Below, in pieces: positions 1-5,413 of a stretch of 14,337 nucleotides of DNA. Origin of the DNA: Austwickia sp040006675 (lineage in GTDB: Bacteria; Actinomycetota; Actinomycetes; Actinomycetales; Dermatophilaceae); assembly GCA_040006675.1 (NCBI GenBank), contig JBDTWM010000072.1, positions 1-14,337 on the forward strand, given 5' to 3'. Made by a program: the position numbers and the translations under genes. The notes beneath the pieces are model-generated. The model worked only from the letters and a program-made list of their open reading frames with translations. It did no database searches and was not told the origin of the DNA. The number at the start of each line of letters is the position of its first letter. Position 1 is the stretch's first letter.

Positions 1-55
1 GACCGGCCTGGGGAGGTCGGGTGGGAGCTGGACCGGCCTGGGGAGGTCGGGTGGG
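1..55. repeat. two-copy direct repeat, 25 bp identical, 30-bp period
   Basis: Bases 1-25 and 31-55 are identical and begin GACCGGCCTGGGG; the copies are separated by 5 bases. The first copy starts at base 1 of the window, so more copies may lie to the left. No gene covers it convincingly: the open frames crossing 1-252 have no plausible ribosome binding site and no recognisable protein. Just after it, at 57-71, is a short A/T-rich patch (ATAACTACATATAGG), the only one nearby, which could hold a -10 element for the + strand gene at 253; no matching -35 is seen. Confidence 0.7.
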
Positions 56-147
56 GATAACTACATATAGGCGCGTTTCTAGGGGAGGCGCGCCACCGGG
101 GGAGGGGACCGCGGCCCGAGGGAAGGGCCGCCCACGCTTCACGGACG

Positions 148-183
148 ACGAAGGGCAGGCGCCGGGGGACGCCTGCCCTTCGT
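148..183. terminator. 14-bp-stem hairpin, terminator-like
   Basis: ACGAAGGGCAGGCG at 148-161 is the exact reverse complement of 170-183, with an 8-nt loop between. This is a perfect GC-rich stem of the kind actinobacteria use as terminators; there is no run of T on either side. It probably ends transcription coming from left of the window, or lies in the leader of the synthetase gene that starts at 253. Confidence 0.6.
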
Positions 184-252
184 GCCGTGCGGGCGCCCAC
201 CCGGCAGTACGGTGCAGGGGCCCGATCCGGGAGGACGTTCCAGGAGGACATC

Positions 253-1749
253 GTGACGCCACCGCCGTCGACCGGCCCTCTGCTCTTCGCGATCGCAGCG
301 GGCACCGCGTCCGTGGCGAGCGCGCGCGTCGGGGATGAGGAACTGACCTTCGTGCAGTTGGGCGAGCTCGCCCGCGCCCACGCCGGCGACCTGCGCGCGC
401 GCCACGTCCGGTGCCTCGCGGTACTCTCCGAGCCCACGATGGCAACGTTGGTGGCCGTGTCCGCCGGTCTGCTCGCGGGTGTGCCGGTCGTGCCGATCCC
501 CCCAGACGCCGGTGCGGCGGAGTTGGCCTACCAGCTGGACGATTGCGGCGCCGACGCCTGGGCCGGCCCGGGCCGGGCGGGCGTCGGCCTGCCTGTCATC
601 CCCGTGCGCACCAAGGGAGAGGGGACTGGGCGTTTCGCGGAATCGACGGAGCTCGCCCTGCCCGCCGCGGATCCGCGGTCACCCGCGATGGTCCTGTACA
701 CCTCGGGCACCACCGGCGCCCCGAAGGGGGTGGTGCTCACCGCGGCCGCGATCGCCGCCGACATCGACGCGCTCGCCGACGCGTGGGCGTGGACCGACGC
801 AGACACGCTCGCCCACGGTCTGCCGCTCTTCCACGTCCACGGCCTGGTCATCGGGTGCCTCGGGCCGTTGCGCGTCGGGTCGGGGCTGATCCACGTCGGC
901 AAGCCCACCCCGCAGGCGTACGCCGCCGCCCGACGCGCCAGCCCACGTCCCGCCACCATGTACTTCGGCGTTCCCACCATCTGGCACCGCATCGCAGGCG
1001 ACGAGCGCGCCGCGCGGGAACTCGCCGGCGCGCGCATCCTCATCTCCGGCAGCGCGCCGCTCCCGGTGCCTGTCTTCGAGCGGATGCGAGAGCTCACCGG
1101 GCACGAGATGGTCGAGCGGTACGGGATGACGGAAACGCTCCTGACCGTCAGCAACCGCGTCGATCGACCGAGGCTGCCCGGTCACGTCGGCTGGCCTGTT
1201 GCCGGCGTCGACACACGGCTGCGCGACGAGCATGGCATCGACGTCCCCCACGACGGGGAAAGCGTCGGACGGCTCGAAGTCCGCGGTGCGACCCTGTTCA
1301 ACGGCTACCTCGGCCGCGAGGACGCCACCGCCGCCTCGTACACGCTCGACGGCTGGTTCGTGACCGGCGATGTGGCGACGATCGACGCCGACGGCAACCA
1401 CCGGATCGTCGGCCGGGAGTCCGTGGACCTCATCAAGTCAGGCGGCTACCGGGTCGGCGCGGGCGAGCTAGAGACACACCTGCTCGGCAAGCCCGGCGTG
1501 GCCGAGGTCGCCATCGTGGGTGTGCCCGACGACGATCTTGGCCAACGGATCGTGGCCTACGTCGTGCCCACACCCGACGACGCCGGAGCCCGCCTTGATG
1601 TCGACGCCCTCGCGCGATCGGTCGCGGACGGACTCTCGGTGCACAAGCGGCCCCGCGAGGTCTACCTGGTCAGCTCCCTGCCTCGCAACGAGATGGGCAA
1701 GGTGCAGAAGATGGCGCTGCTCACCGCGTACGAGGACCGGCGCAGCTGA
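253..1749 (+). CDS. matB: MatB-like malonyl-CoA/methylmalonyl-CoA synthetase (AMP-binding family)
   Basis: An acyl-adenylate-forming enzyme of 498 aa, predicted to join malonate or methylmalonate to CoA using ATP (cytosolic). Motifs in order: the nucleotide loop YTSGTTGAPKG (149-159), HGLPLFHVHGL (188-198), FGVPTIWHRI (238-247), ISGSAPLP (264-271), ERYGMTET (288-295), WFVTGDV (368-374), GRESVDLIKSGGY (387-399), and the C-terminal PRNEMGK with catalytic Lys483. Sequence and length closely follow Streptomyces coelicolor MatB as remembered, including DALADAW and the Arg of the HRI motif (here Arg246), which in MatB contacts the distal carboxylate of malonate. That Arg is why a dicarboxylate is preferred over a fatty acid. 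GTG at 253 is chosen because AGGAGG sits 5 nt upstream (242-247); an in-frame ATG at 187 lacks such a site and lies next to the hairpin. It converges on xdhC and is not clearly part of the purine operons. A general acyl-CoA synthetase remains possible. Confidence 0.83.
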   Translation: MTPPPSTGPLLFAIAAGTASVASARVGDEELTFVQLGELARAHAGDLRARHVRCLAVLSEPTMATLVAVSAGLLAGVPVVPIPPDAGAAELAYQLDDCGADAWAGPGRAGVGLPVIPVRTKGEGTGRFAESTELALPAADPRSPAMVLYTSGTTGAPKGVVLTAAAIAADIDALADAWAWTDADTLAHGLPLFHVHGLVIGCLGPLRVGSGLIHVGKPTPQAYAAARRASPRPATMYFGVPTIWHRIAGDERAARELAGARILISGSAPLPVPVFERMRELTGHEMVERYGMTETLLTVSNRVDRPRLPGHVGWPVAGVDTRLRDEHGIDVPHDGESVGRLEVRGATLFNGYLGREDATAASYTLDGWFVTGDVATIDADGNHRIVGRESVDLIKSGGYRVGAGELETHLLGKPGVAEVAIVGVPDDDLGQRIVAYVVPTPDDAGARLDVDALARSVADGLSVHKRPREVYLVSSLPRNEMGKVQKMALLTAYEDRRS

Positions 1750-1845
1750 GGTCGGGGGAGACCGTGGCGCGGCGACCTCGATCGTCCACCACCGACCGTA
1801 GCCCCGACCCTGGATCCCGGCAGAGTGTCGGCGCCCCGGGCTGGG

Positions 1846-3018
1846 TCAGGTCGACAGCTCCGGGGCCGGACCGGACTCGCTGGCCAGCGTTCCGCGGTGG
1901 ATGGTCGCGGAGTCGGTGACGTGTCGCAGCTTTTGGCCTGTGCCGCCGCAGACGACCGCCACGATCTCGGCGGCGATGGACACGGCGGTCTCTTCGGGGG
2001 TGCGGGCGCCGAGGTCCAGGCCGATCGGTGCGTGCAGCCGCGCGAGCTCCTCTTCAGTCATGCCGAACTCGCGCAGCGAGGTCAGCAGCTCGGCGAGCAG
2101 ATGGCGGCTGCCCATCCAGCCGATGTACTGCGCCGGTCGGCGCAGGGCGCGGCTGAGGAGTGGCACGTCGAACTTCTGGTCATGGGTGAGGATCACCAGG
2201 ACCGCCCGCTCGTCCAGGACGACGTCGTCGAGCAACAGGTGCGGCCACTTCACCACGACCTCGTCAGCGTGCGGGAACCGCTCCCGCGTAGCGAAGATCG
2301 GGCGAGGGTCGCACACCGTGACGTGATACCCGAGGAACGTACCCATCTGGGTGACGGCCTCGGCGAAGTCGATCGCGCCGACCACGATCATCCGCGGCGG
2401 TGGCGCGTAACAATCGACGAACACCAGCGCGTCGTCATCCTCGACGCTGCGCCCGGCCGCCGCGAGGTCCTGCCCGTCGATCCCGAGCGCGATTGACCCT
2501 GTCTGGTCGGCCGCGAGGCGGGCCCGGACGTGCTCTGCCGCGGCCACGTCGAGCGCCTCGTTGCCGAGGCTGCCCGTCGCGGAGTCCGGCGTCACGAGCA
2601 TGCGCCTCCCGATCAGATCCGCGCGCCCGGCCACCACGGTCGCGAGGGCGATCGGCCGGTAGGCCGTCACCGCCGCGTCGATCTGGCGGATCAGGCCTCG
2701 CAGATCGTCATCGGCCCGCTGGACGAAGAGCTCGATCGTGCCGCCGCAGGTCAGACCCGTCGCGTACGCGTTGTCGTCGGCCACCCCATAAAGCACCAGC
2801 TGGGATTCGCCCGTGCGGAGCACGTCCTGCGCGACGTCGTAAACGGCGCCCTCGACGCACCCGCCCGACACGCTGCCGGCCGCCTGGCCGTGACTGCCGA
2901 CGGCCATGGTCGCGCCGACGGGTCGGGGGGAGCTGCTCCACGTGCGCACGACCGTACTGAGCGCGAAAGGCTGCTCAGCGTCGATCCAGGCGGTCACCTC
3001 GGGCAGAATGTCCCGCAC
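1846..3018 (-). CDS. xdhC: XdhC/CoxI family molybdoenzyme maturation factor
   Basis: A 390-aa protein with the two domains of the XdhC family. The N-terminal XdhC/CoxI domain has WSSSPRPVGATM (27-38), SGGCVEGAV (51-59) and TCGG (90-93). The C-terminal Rossmann-like domain begins VVGAIDFAEA (about 212-221) and contains VCDPRPIFATRERFP (235-249), LTHD (277-280), YIGWMGSR (298-305), LHAPIGLDLGARTPEE (328-343) and a final AEIVAV. Family members bind molybdenum cofactor, promote its sulfuration and hand it to xanthine dehydrogenase-type enzymes. The GTG start at 3018 is chosen over an in-frame ATG 63 bases upstream because GAGGAGG lies 5 nt before it and the protein then begins in register with the family (RDILPEVTAW). 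It is divergent from the mocA-like gene, sharing a 142-bp region, a natural pairing since both serve cofactor supply. It looks like the ordinary XdhC (pucA) type rather than YqeB. No molybdenum hydroxylase is in the window, so its client lies elsewhere. Confidence 0.9.
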   Translation of the reverse strand: MRDILPEVTAWIDAEQPFALSTVVRTWSSSPRPVGATMAVGSHGQAAGSVSGGCVEGAVYDVAQDVLRTGESQLVLYGVADDNAYATGLTCGGTIELFVQRADDDLRGLIRQIDAAVTAYRPIALATVVAGRADLIGRRMLVTPDSATGSLGNEALDVAAAEHVRARLAADQTGSIALGIDGQDLAAAGRSVEDDDALVFVDCYAPPPRMIVVGAIDFAEAVTQMGTFLGYHVTVCDPRPIFATRERFPHADEVVVKWPHLLLDDVVLDERAVLVILTHDQKFDVPLLSRALRRPAQYIGWMGSRHLLAELLTSLREFGMTEEELARLHAPIGLDLGARTPEETAVSIAAEIVAVVCGGTGQKLRHVTDSATIHRGTLASESGPAPELST

Positions 3019-3148
3019 GCTGGCCTCCTCGGTGGTCGGCGGTCCCGGGCCTGCGCATCCCGTCATCGTCCGTGTGACCACCCTAACTGGTGCCCGGCGC
3101 CTGGCACGGGTTGGACCGAATCGACGACATCAGCGGGGCCGGTCCTCT

Positions 3149-3154
3149 TATGGT
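3149..3154 (+). promoter_or_regulatory. candidate -10 element for leaderless mocA transcript
   Basis: TATGGT fits the TANNNT pattern and ends 6 nt before GTG at 3161, which would put transcription start on the start codon itself. The only Shine-Dalgarno-like sequence (GAGGAG, 3155-3160) abuts the GTG with no spacing, too close for normal use. Leaderless genes are common in actinobacteria. No good -35 was found. Confidence 0.3.
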
Positions 3155-3160
3155 GAGGAG

Positions 3161-3916
3161 GTGACCACTTCTCAGGGCGCGCCGACGCCTTCTGAGGGTG
3201 TGTTCACGCTCGGCATCCTGCTCGCCGCCGGGGGCGGCCGTCGTTACGGCATGCCCAAGATCCTGGCCGAGGACGGCCGATGGTTGACCAACTCGGTGCG
3301 GACCCTTCTCGACGGAGGGTGCGACCACGTGTTGGTGGTGTACGGAGCTGCGCAGGCCCCCATGCCCCCCGGCAGTTCGGGCGTGCACAACGCCGACTGG
3401 GAACAAGGCCTGGCCTCGTCCCTTCGCGCGGGATTGACGGCGGCGCTCGGCACGGATGCGCGGCTGGCGGTGCTCCACCTCGTCGACCTCCCGGACATCA
3501 CCGCGCCGGTGATCGACCGAATCCTGCACGCCGCCCCACCCACGGGCCTGGCTCGCGCGTCATACGGCGGGGTGCCGGGGCACCCGGTGGCGGTGGCGCG
3601 CCTCCACTGGCAAGAGATGATCGAGGCTGTTGACGGCGATCGTGGAGCGAATGCTTTTCTCACGTCCCGCGACGACGTCGCCGTGGTGCCCTGCGGCGAT
3701 CTTGCCTCGGGTCAGGATCACGATTACCCCGCGAGCGGGGCTCCCCACCCTATTTCCACTCTCCGATCCACAGTGCACTCCGCACGGTGTGATCAATCTG
3801 GCATGCTCGACGGCCCCATCAGCCCGAAGTGGGCCTCGGGCACGTCGCTGACGTGCTCTAATGACTCTAGTCAAAGTTCGTTCTCACTGGCAAAAGTCAG
3901 ATCATCACTGGCGTGA
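3161..3916 (+). CDS. mocA: MocA/YgfJ-type molybdenum cofactor nucleotidyltransferase with abnormal C-terminal tail
   Basis: A nucleotidyltransferase of the MobA-like NTP-transferase family (MocA, YgfJ), predicted to attach CMP or GMP to molybdopterin for xanthine dehydrogenase-type enzymes. The core shows LAAGGGRRYGMPK (21-33; signature LAAGxGxRMGxPK), NADWEQGLASSLRAG (77-91), VDLPDI (108-113), GHPV (140-143), GDRGAN (159-164) and CGDLASGQDHDYP (178-190), where the family usually reads GDxDTP and then stops. Here the frame continues about 56 residues to give 251 aa against roughly 190-200 for the family. The extra tail is Ser/Thr-rich and unlike any family sequence known to me, lies in less GC-biased DNA, and crosses a hairpin (3727-3740) and a probable promoter for the next gene. 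A lost stop codon, a frameshift near 3730 or an assembly error is likely. GTG 3161 is the best start in frame, but its Shine-Dalgarno spacing is poor (possibly leaderless); GTG 3200 is an alternative. Confidence 0.8.
   Translation: MTTSQGAPTPSEGVFTLGILLAAGGGRRYGMPKILAEDGRWLTNSVRTLLDGGCDHVLVVYGAAQAPMPPGSSGVHNADWEQGLASSLRAGLTAALGTDARLAVLHLVDLPDITAPVIDRILHAAPPTGLARASYGGVPGHPVAVARLHWQEMIEAVDGDRGANAFLTSRDDVAVVPCGDLASGQDHDYPASGAPHPISTLRSTVHSARCDQSGMLDGPISPKWASGTSLTCSNDSSQSSFSLAKVRSSLA
3727..3740 (+). terminator. GC hairpin at the expected end of mocA
   Basis: CCCCG-CGAG-CGGGG forms a 5-bp stem with a 4-nt loop, followed by CTCCCCACCCTATTT. It lies exactly where the MocA family normally ends, as a terminator after a stop codon would. 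The reverse complement of the hairpin between ssnA and ygeX (9869-9882) is the same 14 bases, which supports a common terminator form in this genome. Here, however, it falls inside the open frame. Confidence 0.4.
3854..3862 (+). promoter_or_regulatory. candidate extended -10 promoter for the permease operon
   Basis: TGCTCTAAT matches the extended -10 pattern TGnTATAAT at all but one position. It would start transcription near 3869 and leave a leader of about 76 nt before the permease ATG at 3945. No -35 match is seen at the usual spacing. The surrounding 3741-3944 stretch is clearly poorer in G+C than the flanking genes, as expected for a promoter region. Confidence 0.33.
3862..3873. promoter_or_regulatory. 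inverted repeat TGACT-CT-AGTCA, operator candidate
   Basis: A perfect 5-bp-arm inverted repeat overlaps the last base of the candidate -10 and covers the predicted transcription start, a typical repressor position. AGTCA occurs again at 3895-3899. No regulator gene is in the window, so the binding protein is unknown. Confidence 0.27.
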
Positions 3917-3924
3917 GTCCAGTG
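3884..3924. repeat. TCACTGGC direct repeats, 21-bp spacing, plus inverted half-site
   Basis: TCACTGGC occurs at 3884-3891 and 3905-3912, two helical turns apart, and the second copy forms an inverted repeat CACTGG/CCAGTG (3906-3911 with 3919-3924). All three lie in the permease leader between the candidate promoter and the ribosome binding site. The phased spacing suggests a protein-binding site; chance cannot be excluded for 8-mers. Confidence 0.3.
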
Positions 3925-3944
3925 TCGCTCACCGAGGAGTGCGC

Positions 3945-5351
3945 ATGTCCACCAATTCTGTAGTCGCGCCTATCGCGACTCGCCCCGAAGACGAGATGAT
4001 GGCGCCGCCAGCTCTCGTCGGCTACGGCCTCCAACACATCCTGTCGATGTTCGGCGGCGTGATCGCGGTGCCGATCATCATCGCCGGTGCGGCCGGCCTG
4101 GATGCAACGAATCAGGCTCTCCTGATTACCTGCAGCATCTTCATCAGCGGCGTCGCGACCATCCTGCAGTCCGTCGGCGTGCCCTACTTCGGGTCCCAGC
4201 TGCCGCTCGTGCAGGGCATCTCGTTCGCCTCGGTCGCGACGTTGACGTCGATCATCAAGAACAGTGGCGGCGGTGTCGACGGGCTGAGGACAGCGCTCGG
4301 CGCCTGCATCGTCGCCGGCGTCGTCGCGCTGATCATCGTGCCGTTCTTCGCGCAAATCATCCGGTTCTTCCCCCACGTGGTCACCGGCTCGATCATCACC
4401 GTGATCGGTCTGTCGCTCATGCCGGTCGCCGGCCGTTGGATCACCGGCAACGCAACCATCATGCAAAACGGCCAGTCGGTGGCGAACCCGAACTACGCGA
4501 ACATCGGGGACATCGGTCTCGCGATGTTCACGCTGCTGGTGTGCATGATCCTCAACCGGATCAAAAAGCTGGCACGCATGTCGATCCTGCTCGCGCTCGT
4601 GGTCGGCACGATCTTCAGCGTCTTCACCGGGCAGATCCAGCCGTTCAGCGCCGGCGCCGCATTCGCGTTCCCGACACCGTTGGCCTTCGGCGTCCCGCTC
4701 TTCGCCGGTGCCGCCATCCTCAGCATGATCATCGTGATCATCGTGATCATGGTGGAGACCACCGCCGACATCATCGCGGTCGGCGAGGTCGTCGGCACCG
4801 ACGTCTCGGCCAAGCGGATCGCCGATGGCCTGCGCGCCGACATGCTGAGCTCGGTCGTCGCACCTGTCTTCAACACGTTCCCGGCCACCGCGTTCGCCCA
4901 GAACGTCGGCCTCATCGCGCTGTCCGGCATCAAGAGCCGCTGGGTGGTCGCCACCGGCGGTGGCATCCTCGCCATCCTCGGCCTGTCCCCGTTCCTGGCG
5001 TCGGTGATCAACGTGGTCCCCCTGCCCGTCCTCGGCGGTGTGGGTATCGCCCTGTTCGGTTCCGTGGCCGCGGCAGGCATCCGCTCGCTGGCGCAGGTGA
5101 ACTACGACGGCAACAACAACATGGTCATCGTCGCGGTGTCCGTCGCGTTCGGCGTGCTGCCGGTCGTGATGCCCGGTTTCTGGGGCAAGTTCCCCGACTG
5201 GTTCCACGTGATCATGGAGTCCGGCATCAGCGCCGCCGCGCTCGTCGCGTTCGTGCTCAACATCTTCTTCAACATCATCGGCAAGAACTCTGACGTCGTC
5301 CCCCTGCAGGCCCGCGTGCCCGTCGGTAACTCCGAAGAGGCCTCCCGATGA
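3945..5351 (+). CDS. NCS2 family purine (urate/xanthine) permease
   Basis: A 468-aa integral membrane protein of the nucleobase-cation symporter-2 family, predicted to import urate, xanthine or a related purine with protons. Long hydrophobic segments run from about residue 23 to 447, enough for the family's 14 membrane spans. Family landmarks: the QH pair (LQHILSMFGG, Q30 H31), the TM8 signature ETTADIIAVGE with Glu271 and Asp275, Asp299 in LRADML, and the TM10 signature QNVGLIALSG (319-328), where the usual Thr before the last residue is Ser. The start at ATG 3945 has GAGGAG 5 nt upstream (3934-3939); the frame is open 28 codons further up, but without a site and into the mocA tail. It is the first gene of the + operon, 54 bp before ygfK. 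E. coli relatives are XanQ, UacT (YgfU) and XanP; context with ygfK/ssnA favours urate or xanthine, but sequence alone does not fix the substrate. Confidence 0.92.
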   Translation: MSTNSVVAPIATRPEDEMMAPPALVGYGLQHILSMFGGVIAVPIIIAGAAGLDATNQALLITCSIFISGVATILQSVGVPYFGSQLPLVQGISFASVATLTSIIKNSGGGVDGLRTALGACIVAGVVALIIVPFFAQIIRFFPHVVTGSIITVIGLSLMPVAGRWITGNATIMQNGQSVANPNYANIGDIGLAMFTLLVCMILNRIKKLARMSILLALVVGTIFSVFTGQIQPFSAGAAFAFPTPLAFGVPLFAGAAILSMIIVIIVIMVETTADIIAVGEVVGTDVSAKRIADGLRADMLSSVVAPVFNTFPATAFAQNVGLIALSGIKSRWVVATGGGILAILGLSPFLASVINVVPLPVLGGVGIALFGSVAAAGIRSLAQVNYDGNNNMVIVAVSVAFGVLPVVMPGFWGKFPDWFHVIMESGISAAALVAFVLNIFFNIIGKNSDVVPLQARVPVGNSEEASR

Positions 5352-5413
5352 CCCCGTTGATTCCCCCCGCGTACGACGAATCACTGACCAAGGAAGGAGC
5401 ATCTCGTGGGTGA
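5348..5413 (+). CDS. 21-codon ORF bridging permease and ygfK, possible coupling peptide
   Basis: This small ORF (MTPLIPPAYDESLTKEGASRG) begins in an ATGA overlap with the permease stop and ends in TGA at 5411-5413, overlapping the GTG start of ygfK at 5406. It has AAGAGG 7 nt upstream (5335-5340) inside the permease gene. Its arrangement would carry ribosomes from the permease across the gap to the ygfK start, so it may serve translational coupling rather than encode a working product. No similarity to known peptides is recognised; it could be chance. Confidence 0.3.
   Translation: MTPLIPPAYDESLTKEGASRG

Noticed and set aside
21..338. Open frames on both strands across the left edge (21-338 + and 139-405 -)
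   Set aside because: Low-complexity Gly/Arg/Pro translations that cross the 148-183 hairpin and overlap the MatB-like gene; no ribosome binding site.
1750..1845. GGTCGGGG (1750-1757) and CCCCGACC (1802-1809) as a terminator between matB and xdhC
   Set aside because: The 44-nt loop makes this a poor terminator; no compact hairpin or other feature was found in this 96-bp convergent gap.
4728..4750. Short in-frame 9-bp repeat (ATCATCGTG twice plus part) in the permease
   Set aside because: It encodes the Ile/Val stretch of a membrane helix conserved in the family; explained by coding, not a regulatory repeat.
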